Positions 18,069 through 26,124 of a stretch of DNA of 64,000 bases are shown here, piece after piece. A program made the translations under genes and the position numbers. Within the stretch, counting starts at the first letter, position 1. Each line of letters begins with the position of its first letter. Below the pieces are notes generated by a model. That model was not told where the DNA came from. It did not search any database and was given only the letters and a program-made list of their open reading frames with translations. The stretch lies in NCBI GenBank assembly GCA_023387655.1, contig JAEWHR010000019.1, forward strand, positions 15,776 to 79,775. Reading direction: 5' to 3'. This DNA comes from Bacillota bacterium (lineage in GTDB: Bacteria; Bacillota; Clostridia; Lachnospirales; Lachnospiraceae).

Positions 18069-18845
18069 TTAGTTTTTTAAATAGAAGAAGGACTTTAGAG
18101 TGCTATACCCTAGGTTCTGTGGTTGAATGATTTGCTCTGTACTTCCAACAAATAATATGCCATTCGGTTTTAATGCCTGGTTGAATTTCTTATAAATCAC
18201 ATCCTTTGCTTCTTCCGTAAAGTAGATCAATACATTTCTACAAACTATCAAATCCATTCCACTTGGATACGGATCCTTAAGCAAATTATGATGTTGAAAC
18301 TCTACACATGCTTTTATACTATCAGCAATCTGATATGTACTGGCATTCACAGCAGTAAAATACTTTGTTATAAACTCCTGTGGTAACCCTTTAAGACTTT
18401 TAATGTTATACAGACCCATCCTAGCTTTATCAAGTACTTGTTTATCAATATCTGTAGCAATAATCTTAATCTTTGATAATGGCATAAACTTTGATAGTAA
18501 CATGACTAAGGAATACGGTTCATCTCCCGTGGAACATGCTGCACTCCAAATCTTTATATTTGGAGACTTTTGCAAAAGAGAAGGAAGAACTTCCTTCTCT
18601 AGCAATTGCCATTGTTCCGGATTACGGTAGAACTCCGATACATTTATTGTAAGATAAGTAACAAACTCATCAAACATAACCTTGTTTTGCTTTAGCACAC
18701 TGACATACTCTGCATAAGTGGTATACTTATGTTTTGTTATTAAAGAGTCAATTCGTCTCTTCATCTGACGCTCTTTATATGAATTCAAATCAATCTTAGT
18801 CAACTCATAAACGTTTTTCTTAAAGACTTCATAACTATCCGTCAT
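18069..18845 (-). CDS. CheR-type protein-glutamate O-methyltransferase
   Basis: A 258-residue protein with the two CheR domains: an N-terminal helical domain (about residues 5-70) and an S-adenosylmethionine-binding domain with WSAACSTGDEPYSL and DLIVCRNVLIYF. It methylates glutamates of chemoreceptors, setting adaptation. The gene stands alone here, far from any che or fla cluster, so a specialised signalling role is possible. The start is the ATG after GAGAGGAAAA; an ATG four codons earlier is also in frame. An inverted repeat GTCAC-TTTT-GTGAC lies 16 bp upstream of the start. No sigma-D-type promoter was recognised. Confidence 0.92.
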   Translation of the reverse strand: MTDSYEVFKKNVYELTKIDLNSYKERQMKRRIDSLITKHKYTTYAEYVSVLKQNKVMFDEFVTYLTINVSEFYRNPEQWQLLEKEVLPSLLQKSPNIKIWSAACSTGDEPYSLVMLLSKFMPLSKIKIIATDIDKQVLDKARMGLYNIKSLKGLPQEFITKYFTAVNASTYQIADSIKACVEFQHHNLLKDPYPSGMDLIVCRNVLIYFTEEAKDVIYKKFNQALKPNGILFVGSTEQIIQPQNLGYSTLKSFFYLKN

Positions 18846-19046
18846 TTTTCCTCTCATTCTGTCACTTTTGTGACGTAAAAATCAGGAGGAATTTTTGCAC
18901 GTCAGCATAAATTCCGGATTAAAATAAATTAATATCTAAAGATTTAGATCTAAAAATATTTATCTATATCTCTATAGATCTTTAAGCTGAATATTATTAT
19001 CTAATTATCTTATTAGAAATTACTTTTTCTTTTAATCCAAATCCTA

Positions 19047-20996
19047 TTATTCTTCTGTAGTTGTTTCAGCTACTTCTTCTACAGCTGGAGCTTCTAATGC
19101 TTTGATGCTTAAGCTGATTTTTTTATCTTCGTTGTTAAAATCTACAACCTTAGCTGTGATTTCTTGACCAATCTTTAATGCATCTGCTGGCTTTTCAATA
19201 TGCTCTTTGCTAATCTGTGATACGTGAAGTAATGCGTCTACGCCTGGCTCTAATTCGATGAATGCACCAAACTCTGTCATACGAGCTACTTTACCAGTTA
19301 CTACATTACCAACAGCGTACTTCTCGCTTGCATTTGCCCAAGGATTCTGCTCTGGGAATTTAAGGCTTAATGCAATTTTTTCACCCTGGATATCCTTGAT
19401 GAATGCTTTTACATTATCGCCAACTTTGAATACCTTCTTTGGACTTTCAATACGTCCCCAAGACATCTCGGAGATGTGAAGTAATCCATCAGCGCCACCT
19501 AAATCGATGAAAGCACCGAAGTCAGTTACATTCTTAACTGTACCTTCAACAACATCATTCACTTTTATTTTAGCAAATAATGCTTTGGATAATTCTTGTT
19601 TCTTAGCAACTAATAATTGTTTGCGATCACCAATAATTCTTCTTCTCTTAGGATTGAACTCGCTGATTACAAACTCAATTTCTTGATCCTTAAATTTCTC
19701 AAGATTCTTTTCGTAAGTGTCACTAGCTAAAGATGCTGGGATGAAGATTCTTGCTTCATCTACGATAACACTTAAGCCACCATCTAATACAGCAGCTACT
19801 TTTGCTTTTAATACTTCTTTGTTGTTAAATGCTTCTTCTAATCTCTTGCTGCCTTTTTCTGCTGCAAGTCTCTTGTAAGTAAGAAGAACCTGGCCTTCAC
19901 CGTCATTTACCTTTAATACTTTAACGGTCATTGTATCGCCTTCATTTACAACGGTTCTAAGGTCAACGTTTGGCTGATTAGTATACTCATTTCTAGTGAG
20001 AATACCGTCTGCTTTGTATCCTATATTTAAGACGATTTCGTCTTCTTTTACACGAATAACTGTACCATCGACTACCTCTCCGTTGTGTATTGTTACTAAT
20101 GACTCCTCCAATAATTGTTCAAAACTCATTTCTGACATTCTAGTATGAACCTCCTTGATAATATTATTTGGGGTGGAAGCCCCTGCAGTAATACCTACGC
20201 TACGAAAAGATTTAAGTTGATTTAAATCCAGGTCAATAAGTTTCTGTATATAGTAAGTATTTGCACATTCCTTTTTAGAAATTTCATAAAGCTTTCTCGT
20301 ATTCGAACTATGCTTTCCTCCGATTACAATCATCGCTTCAGAAGTCTTTGATAGCGTCGCTGCTTCTGTCTGACGTTCTTCAGTGGCGTTGCATATCGTA
20401 TTTAAAACAAGTATATCATAACCCTTTTTTGATATAATTTCAACTAATTCTTGAAAATTCTTGTAATTAAATGTCGTTTGGGCTACAATACATACCTTTT
20501 GATCAAAAGATAACTGAATTTTTTCAGCTTCCTCGGCATTCTCAACTACAATAGCAGGAGTTTTACACCATCCGATAATCCCAGCTACCTCAGGATGTTC
20601 TTTATCACCTATCACAATTACCTGACGTCCGAGTTCGCTTTGCTCCTGAACAATTCTATGAATTTTGAGCACATAAGGGCAAGTCGCATCGATTATCTCA
20701 AAACTTTTCCCATGTTCTTCCGCTATTTTATTGATTTGATCTAGTACACTCTTTGGTACACCATGAGCTCTTATCACTATTGTGCCCTTGTCAAGATTTT
20801 TCAATTCATCCAAAGAATGAATGACTTTAACTCCTTTGGCTTCTAAGTCCTTAACAACCTCATCATTGTGAATGATTGATCCATAGGTATACACTTGTGT
20901 TCCTTTTGATATTTCTTCATATACCTTATCCACAGCTCTTTTTACGCCAAAACAAAAGCCTGCTGTTTTTGCCAGTGTTATCTCCAAACCTTTCAC
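19047..20996 (-). CDS. ispH: Bifunctional IspH (HMBPP reductase) - ribosomal protein S1 fusion
   Basis: A 649-residue fusion. Residues 1 to about 285 are 4-hydroxy-3-methylbut-2-enyl diphosphate reductase, the last step of the MEP isoprenoid pathway, with the three [4Fe-4S] cysteines C15, C106 and C202. Residues about 305-635 hold four S1 RNA-binding repeats; the two C-terminal ones are canonical (VTDFGAFIDLGGADGLLHIS, MTEFGAFIELEPGVDALLHV). The C-terminus is acidic. This fusion is known from Clostridia, where it is annotated as bifunctional reductase/S1. The frame is continuous, so it is not a sequencing artefact. It is followed upstream by cmk only 13 bp away, suggesting a cmk-ispH/rpsA operon. 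Confidence 0.95.
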   Translation of the reverse strand: MKGLEITLAKTAGFCFGVKRAVDKVYEEISKGTQVYTYGSIIHNDEVVKDLEAKGVKVIHSLDELKNLDKGTIVIRAHGVPKSVLDQINKIAEEHGKSFEIIDATCPYVLKIHRIVQEQSELGRQVIVIGDKEHPEVAGIIGWCKTPAIVVENAEEAEKIQLSFDQKVCIVAQTTFNYKNFQELVEIISKKGYDILVLNTICNATEERQTEAATLSKTSEAMIVIGGKHSSNTRKLYEISKKECANTYYIQKLIDLDLNQLKSFRSVGITAGASTPNNIIKEVHTRMSEMSFEQLLEESLVTIHNGEVVDGTVIRVKEDEIVLNIGYKADGILTRNEYTNQPNVDLRTVVNEGDTMTVKVLKVNDGEGQVLLTYKRLAAEKGSKRLEEAFNNKEVLKAKVAAVLDGGLSVIVDEARIFIPASLASDTYEKNLEKFKDQEIEFVISEFNPKRRRIIGDRKQLLVAKKQELSKALFAKIKVNDVVEGTVKNVTDFGAFIDLGGADGLLHISEMSWGRIESPKKVFKVGDNVKAFIKDIQGEKIALSLKFPEQNPWANASEKYAVGNVVTGKVARMTEFGAFIELEPGVDALLHVSQISKEHIEKPADALKIGQEITAKVVDFNNEDKKISLSIKALEAPAVEEVAETTTEE

Positions 20997-21009
20997 CTCA
21001 ATCTGTTTG

Positions 21010-21696
21010 CTAATTCTCTTTTACTTGGCGAAATAGTGTTAGGATATGAGTAACTACCTCTGTAATTGCCATAGCTGAACTATCCACAAATATCGCATCC
21101 TCAGCTTGACAAAGTGGAGAGATATCGCGATTCATATCCCGATTATCACGATCAATGATACTCTCTTCTATTTCTTCTAAGGAAACAGACTCTCCCTTTC
21201 TAATTAATTCCTCGTATCTACGATTGGCACGTACTTTGGTACTTGCGGTTAAATAGATTTTTAAATCTGCATTAGGTAATACATGAGTTCCTATATCTCT
21301 ACCATCCATGACAACATTTTCAGTTGCAGCAAGCTTTCGCTGTAACTCTACTAATTTTTCACGAACTTGCCTCTTTATGGAACATGCAGATGCCATAGTT
21401 CCAGCTTCAACAGAACGAATCAATCCATTGACATTTTCTCCATTTAATAATACCTGCTGCTCTCCTTGGTCGAATACAATCGAGATGTCCACCTGATCAC
21501 AGGCTTTCATCACAGCATCATCCTCATCTAAAGGAATATCTTCACGAAAGAAATAAAGTCCCATAGCACGATACATCGCACCTGTATCAATATAAATGTA
21601 CCCCAGTTTTTTCGCTATTTGCCTTGCAATTGTGCTTTTTCCAGCACCAGCAGGCCCATCGATAGCAATGCTGTAGTATTTTTTACTTATTCCCAA
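21010..21696 (-). CDS. cmk: Cytidylate kinase
   Basis: A 228-residue (d)CMP kinase. The P-loop is GPAGAGKST, and DGRDIGTHVLPNADLKIYLTA and RDNRDMNRDISPL match the family's nucleotide-binding and LID regions. It phosphorylates CMP and dCMP for nucleotide and lipid synthesis. The start is a TTG: AGGAGG lies 8 bases upstream and no ATG occurs nearby in frame. It is tightly followed by ispH-rpsA; cmk next to rpsA is a widespread gene pair. It starts 13 bp after the flavoprotein gene's stop. Confidence 0.95.
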   Translation of the reverse strand: MGISKKYYSIAIDGPAGAGKSTIARQIAKKLGYIYIDTGAMYRAMGLYFFREDIPLDEDDAVMKACDQVDISIVFDQGEQQVLLNGENVNGLIRSVEAGTMASACSIKRQVREKLVELQRKLAATENVVMDGRDIGTHVLPNADLKIYLTASTKVRANRRYEELIRKGESVSLEEIEESIIDRDNRDMNRDISPLCQAEDAIFVDSSAMAITEVVTHILTLFRQVKEN

Positions 21697-21708
21697 CTAA
21701 CCTTCCTC

Positions 21709-23034
21709 CTAATTTTCTGCAACTGCTCTGCCAGCGGCAACACCAGTAGACCATGCAATTTGTAAATTATATCCGCCGGTTAACGCATCCAAGTCTAGAA
21801 CCTCACCCACAAAATAAACACCCTGTATCAGCTTTGATTCCATCGTGGTAGGATCGATTTCTTTCACTTTAATTCCGCCTTTTGTAACTACTGCTTCATT
21901 ATATCCACCAAAGCGCGCAATGCGAAAGGTCATATTTTTCAAACAGTCTACCAACCTGGCACGTTCTTCTTTGGTTATAGCATTCACCTGTTTGTCCGGT
22001 GCTATTTCACTAAGTGTTATTATAATGCCTATTAATTTTTGTGGCAATAGATGATCCAAGGAATTTTTAAATTGTTTGTTTTTATATTCTTCAAAATCCC
22101 TGAGAATTCTTGCATCTAATTGTTCAAAAGACAAGGCAGGCTTTAAATCCAGATGTAGCACTAATTCACATTCATTCAAATAGGGAAGTAAAATGCTTGT
22201 ACCGCTTAAAATTACAGGCCCACTAACTCCAAAATGAGTAAATAACATCTCACCAAATGCACGGTAAAGTTCTTTTCCCACTGGAATCTTCTTTTTCTTC
22301 TTCCCTTTCTTCCCTTGCTCAGGCTCTTCTGTCACTGCCTCAGATGATTTTGCTTCCCCAGCAGTTACAGTCACCTCAATATTTTTAAGCGATAATCCTT
22401 GCAACTCTTTCGCATAATCTTCTTGTAAATGCATAGATACAAGCGACGGATATCTTGGAGTAATCTCGTGCCCAAATTCTTTTGCAAAGCGATATCCATC
22501 TCCTGTGGAACCTGTGGATGGATAGGATAATCCACCAGTTGCAACAATAACAGCACTACCTTCTACATAGTTCCCATTTGCTAAAGTAATTCCAGTTACT
22601 CTACCATCTTTTTCATGCAAATGAGTAACTTCGCTATTGAAATGAATTTTTACTCCTAAACTTCTCATCTCCCTCTCAAGAGAAGAAATAACATCAGAGG
22701 AATGATCTGACACAGGAAACACTCTATTTCCACGTTCCACCTTTGTTTTAAGTCCTAACTCTTCAAAAAAATTTATAGTATCTTCATTTGTAAAAGAATA
22801 TAAAGAACTGAACATAAACTTTGAGTTCGTAACAATATTAGCAAATATATTTTCTAAGTCAGAGGCATTGGTTATATTACATCTTCCTTTTCCTGTAATA
22901 TATATCTTCTTCCCTAACTTTTCATTTTTCTCATATAACTCAACTTTTTTCTTTTTTCTTGCAGCCATGATTGCTGCTATCATACCAGCAGCACCACCAC
23001 CCACAACTAGGATTCTATCTTCCACATTAATCAT
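21709..23034 (-). CDS. BaiN/RdsA-family NAD(P)/FAD-dependent flavoprotein (HI0933-like)
   Basis: A 441-residue FAD-binding protein. The N-terminal dinucleotide fold is ILVVGGGAAGMIAA. The family segments KKIYITGKGRCNITN and STGSTGDGYRFAKEFGHEI follow, and the C-terminal FAD contact is GEVLDLDALTGGYNLQIAW. Relatives are annotated as aminoacetone oxidase family or BaiN-like dehydrogenases acting on oxo-steroids, but the true substrate of most members is unknown. A Glu/Lys-rich insertion at about residues 227-255 (EEPEQGKKGKKKKK) interrupts the middle domain and looks like a disordered loop. It is next to cmk, as in many Clostridia. The start ATG has only a weak RBS (AAAGG, two bases away); a GTG three codons later is an alternative. 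Confidence 0.88.
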   Translation of the reverse strand: MINVEDRILVVGGGAAGMIAAIMAARKKKKVELYEKNEKLGKKIYITGKGRCNITNASDLENIFANIVTNSKFMFSSLYSFTNEDTINFFEELGLKTKVERGNRVFPVSDHSSDVISSLEREMRSLGVKIHFNSEVTHLHEKDGRVTGITLANGNYVEGSAVIVATGGLSYPSTGSTGDGYRFAKEFGHEITPRYPSLVSMHLQEDYAKELQGLSLKNIEVTVTAGEAKSSEAVTEEPEQGKKGKKKKKIPVGKELYRAFGEMLFTHFGVSGPVILSGTSILLPYLNECELVLHLDLKPALSFEQLDARILRDFEEYKNKQFKNSLDHLLPQKLIGIIITLSEIAPDKQVNAITKEERARLVDCLKNMTFRIARFGGYNEAVVTKGGIKVKEIDPTTMESKLIQGVYFVGEVLDLDALTGGYNLQIAWSTGVAAGRAVAEN

Positions 23035-23067
23035 GCCTTTCTATCCCAAGCAAACTTTGAGCCACAG

Positions 23068-23104
23068 GCACAAATTTGCGTGTGAAAAACTTTGTTTTTC
23101 ACAC
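23068..23104. repeat. Palindromic intergenic element, copy A
   Basis: GCACAAATTTGC is followed directly by the perfect hairpin GTGTGAAAAAC-TTT-GTTTTTCACAC (23080-23104). A related arrangement (an ACAAATTTGTGC box plus a GTGTGAA.../TTCACAC-type hairpin) occurs at 52531-52615. The rest of the gap to the GerMN gene (23105-23336) shows no gene. Confidence 0.55.
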
Positions 23105-23336
23105 TATCTCCTTTGGGTTACTTTATCTTAATCTTTCTTCATTACTGTTAAGATTATTATACTATTTCATTATAACATTCCTTTTGATGCTATTACATAC
23201 TTTTTTAACAATGGAATTTTTTTCAATAAATCTTGTTAGTAGAAACTTTTAAACTAACTATTTTTATAAAAAAAAGACCGAACAAAACAACCGAAATCGT
23301 ACGATACTCGCTATGTCTTGCTTAGTCTCCTTTTCC

Positions 23337-23891
23337 TTACTTCTTTGTTTCCATATATACATGGTTGACATCAAATTCATAGTGTCCGGACGCATACGGC
23401 CCATCCATTACACGAAATACTACCTTTTGATAGGTATCAGATAAATTATCCAATAAACTTTGCGCAATTGCATCTAAAATTCCACCCTCAACGGAACTCC
23501 CAACGTTTCTTACCGGTGGCTGGTCTCCTGTAAAACTAACAATAACCATATCATCACTTGTTGTAACTGAGTCGATACCAATCGTAAATGATTCATCTTC
23601 CATAGACTCCACTACCTTATCTACGATTAGTTCCGGTGTAATTTCTGTATCAGAAGGTACCATTGCTATTACGGATATTTTCTCAGCAGTTTCTGCACTG
23701 ATGGAATATATAGAAAGTTCTTTTTCGTTGATCTGTATCTCTGGCGTTGCTGGTATCTGGGTTATAATTGGGTCCGTGGTCGGTATTGGTTCCATATTAT
23801 GTTCCAAATTATTTGGACCGCTGCAACCCGAAAAATAAACCATGCAAAGAAATACAACTGAGACTAATCCAACCAATTTCTTGTTTTTCAT
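23337..23891 (-). CDS. GerMN-domain lipoprotein
   Basis: A 184-residue secreted lipoprotein. The signal peptide ends in the lipobox YFSGC (Cys23). A Pro/Thr/Ile-rich linker (about residues 24-55) leads to a GerMN domain (about residues 60-180), the fold found in the spore germination/sporulation protein GerM and related lipoproteins. GerM-type proteins are thought to act at the forespore-mother cell envelope, but the domain also occurs in vegetative lipoproteins. The gene stands alone between the flavoprotein and CinA-like genes. Exact role unknown. Confidence 0.8.
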   Translation of the reverse strand: MKNKKLVGLVSVVFLCMVYFSGCSGPNNLEHNMEPIPTTDPIITQIPATPEIQINEKELSIYSISAETAEKISVIAMVPSDTEITPELIVDKVVESMEDESFTIGIDSVTTSDDMVIVSFTGDQPPVRNVGSSVEGGILDAIAQSLLDNLSDTYQKVVFRVMDGPYASGHYEFDVNHVYMETKK

Positions 23892-24078
23892 ATTACATGT
23901 CTCCTTTATTCTGGCAGGGAATTACTTTCTTTCTTCTTTTTGAAATCAGTAATTTCTTGAATATATCTTCCCTTAAAGAATAACTGCTAACTATGTCATT
24001 TCTATGGTAAAATCACAAAAAGAAAAGAAAAACTGATTTTTTTTTGCATTTATTTCATTTTTCATGTGTTTTTGCTAA

Positions 24079-25245
24079 CTATAATTCACTCTCTAATAAG
24101 ACCCGTAGTAAGAATGATTTAGCCATTTGCACTGTTTGATTTCTTATTTCATCCCGTGAACCCGTTCCTAATAATAATATGGTATAAGTCATTTCTTTAT
24201 AATAACAAGATAAATATACCGTACCGACAGGTTTCTTTTCTGTTCCTCCTAGTGGTCCTGCAATACCAGTTATCGCAATAGCGACATCCGCATTGGCCAC
24301 TTTTGCTGCACCTCTTGCCATCTCTCCTGCGGTTTGCTTACTTACTGCACCATATAAATCAATTGTCTCGTGGGATACTCCAATTAACTGCTCTTTCGCT
24401 TCATTTGCATAAGTTACATAGCTACGATCAATAACACTTGAAGCACCTGATACATTAATCATATTCGCCATAAATAGCCCACCAGTACATGATTCCGCCG
24501 CTGTTAATGTTAGACCTTTCTTCTTCAATTTATCAATTAATAAAGATTCTAGTGATTCTTTCTCACAAAAAGAGTAAATTTTAGATCCAAAATTCTTTTG
24601 AAACTCTTCTTTTATCGAACCTTTCCATAATTCACTTTCTTTCTCATCCTCTAGAATCTTATTTAGATAGATACTGACATCGATCACGTCTCCAAAATCC
24701 TCATCTTTTAATGATCCTTCACAAACGTTTGGATTCTTTTTCACTTCCAACCTATCGGTTGTTATTATTACTGTAGGATCTTTGTAAGATAACTTCTGTA
24801 ACACCTCTTCTAGATTATTTTTCCTAATACCACATAGTTTAACCACAAGAGATGAAAGCATACTATCAGAGGAATGCAACTTCATTTCTTTTATATCATG
24901 TAATAGTTCTAAGGAATCACCATTTATTTCTGTAATAAAGTAATAGAAGTTATCTAACGTTCTTAACTTCATTCCATACATTTTTTCTTCTACCATAACA
25001 TTAGGATAGTCTTTCCTTACTATCTCCTTTAGATGCTGTCGTTCCTCTTCATTAAACCCGATGAATAAAACAAAATCGAAATCTTTGCTTAAATTATCAT
25101 CACATTCACTTACCTTATAAACAGAGTCATAACTTAAAAGGATATATCCACTCTTTTGTAATTTTTCAACAAATTGGATCATCTTCTTATGGTATGCTAC
25201 ATCGTAGAGACTTATCTTATTTTTTTGAAAAATACGATATTTCAT
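24079..25245 (-). CDS. CinA-like protein: PncC amidase domain with unusual N-terminal region
   Basis: A 388-residue protein. The C-terminal part (from about residue 235) is a clear CinA-C/PncC nicotinamide-nucleotide amidohydrolase domain, with TAAESCTGGLFMANMI, SYVTYANEAK and AITGIAGPLGGTEKKPVGTV. It is preceded by the helical linker typical of CinA (IKEEFQKNFGSKIYSF). The first ~200 residues do not show the usual CinA MoCF-like domain (no GTELL-like start, no GGLGPT motif). They are Lys/Glu-rich and unlike anything I recognise. The amidase recycles nicotinamide mononucleotide to nicotinate mononucleotide. In many genomes cinA lies next to pgsA and rimO, and that order is kept here, which supports orthology with a diverged or replaced N-terminus. 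Confidence 0.85.
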   Translation of the reverse strand: MKYRIFQKNKISLYDVAYHKKMIQFVEKLQKSGYILLSYDSVYKVSECDDNLSKDFDFVLFIGFNEEERQHLKEIVRKDYPNVMVEEKMYGMKLRTLDNFYYFITEINGDSLELLHDIKEMKLHSSDSMLSSLVVKLCGIRKNNLEEVLQKLSYKDPTVIITTDRLEVKKNPNVCEGSLKDEDFGDVIDVSIYLNKILEDEKESELWKGSIKEEFQKNFGSKIYSFCEKESLESLLIDKLKKKGLTLTAAESCTGGLFMANMINVSGASSVIDRSYVTYANEAKEQLIGVSHETIDLYGAVSKQTAGEMARGAAKVANADVAIAITGIAGPLGGTEKKPVGTVYLSCYYKEMTYTILLLGTGSRDEIRNQTVQMAKSFLLRVLLESEL

Positions 25246-25393
25246 TTTACCTCCAATCTGGCATTTTAGTGCCTTTTAAACTATTAAAATTATGTTTTGG
25301 ATTACTTCCTGTAACCTTACTCTTATTTCTCTATGTTAACGAGGGGTCGTTTCCTGTGTTACAAAATCATATACATCTTCCATCGTATAAAAA

Positions 25394-25427
25394 GATGGTC
25401 TGACTTTTAATGTGTAAGCCGACCATC
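25394..25427 (-). terminator. Terminator after pgsA
   Basis: GATGGTC / GACCATC stem with a 20-base loop, flanked by A-run and T-run; on the minus strand it is followed by TTTTTATACG. It lies 140 bp after the pgsA stop, past a tandem repeat. Confidence 0.8.
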
Positions 25428-25459
25428 CTTTTATCAACATTTCTACAATTTATACATAA

Positions 25460-25525
25460 ATAACTTTTTACTTTTAATCATATAACTTTTTACTTTTAAT
25501 CATATAACTTTTTTATTTTATACAT
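25460..25525. repeat. Tandem repeat, 22-bp period, three copies
   Basis: Two identical units ATAACTTTTTACTTTTAATCAT in tandem (25460 and 25482) and a third, diverged copy at 25504. It fills the space between the pgsA stop and its terminator, so it would be transcribed in the 3' untranslated region. Confidence 0.85.
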
Positions 25526-25565
25526 AGATAACTTTATTACTATTTTTTCATAGAAAACTATCTTA

Positions 25566-26108
25566 CTATTTCGTTCCATCCAAAAGGATATAGCGATTTT
25601 TATAAAGGTAATCTAATAGGGATATTACAGTTAATCCGAATGCTAACCATAAAAATATCTGTTCTAAAACATTAAACAGTGGTAAGTTGGAATCAAAGAT
25701 AAATAAGACACACATAATCATCTGTGCTGCAGTCTTAAATTTACCCCAATAGCTTGCTGCAATTACCAGACCATTATCGGAAGCAACCAAACGAAAACCG
25801 CTAATAATAAACTCTCTCGCAATAATTACAATAACTATCCAAGCTGGTACTGTCTGGAATTCCACGAAACATATGAGAGCGGAGGAAACTAATAGTTTAT
25901 CCGCCAAAGGATCCATGAATTTACCAAAATTTGTTACAAGATTATATTTTCTAGCCAGATAACCGTCCACAAAATCAGAGAAACATGCGATCACAAATAC
26001 GGCTAAGGCTATAAATTTACCATTTGGTATTCCCGGCCATAACATCAGTATTAGAAATACTGGTATCATGATAACTCTAAATATTGTAATCTTATTTGGC
26101 AGATTCAT
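25566..26108 (-). CDS. pgsA: CDP-diacylglycerol-glycerol-3-phosphate 3-phosphatidyltransferase
   Basis: A 180-residue integral membrane enzyme of the CDP-alcohol phosphatidyltransferase family. It carries the complete D-x2-D-G-x2-A-R-x8-G-x3-D-x3-D motif at residues 45-70 (SDFVDGYLAR, then GKFMDPLADK). It makes phosphatidylglycerol phosphate, the precursor of phosphatidylglycerol and of the cardiolipin made by the synthase encoded 2.6 kb away. It lies 16 bp after rimO, likely co-transcribed. Confidence 0.94.
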   Translation of the reverse strand: MNLPNKITIFRVIMIPVFLILMLWPGIPNGKFIALAVFVIACFSDFVDGYLARKYNLVTNFGKFMDPLADKLLVSSALICFVEFQTVPAWIVIVIIAREFIISGFRLVASDNGLVIAASYWGKFKTAAQMIMCVLFIFDSNLPLFNVLEQIFLWLAFGLTVISLLDYLYKNRYILLDGTK

Positions 26109-26124
26109 AATTTCCTCCTTAAGC

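Noticed and set aside
18861..18874. GTCAC-TTTT-GTGAC inverted repeat upstream of cheR as a Crp/Fnr site
   Set aside because: Half-site order and spacing do not match TGTGA-N6-TCACA or the Fnr consensus; it may be a chance palindrome.
22371..22556. 61-codon frame inside the flavoprotein gene on the same strand
   Set aside because: Out-of-frame overlap within a well-conserved gene, no RBS.
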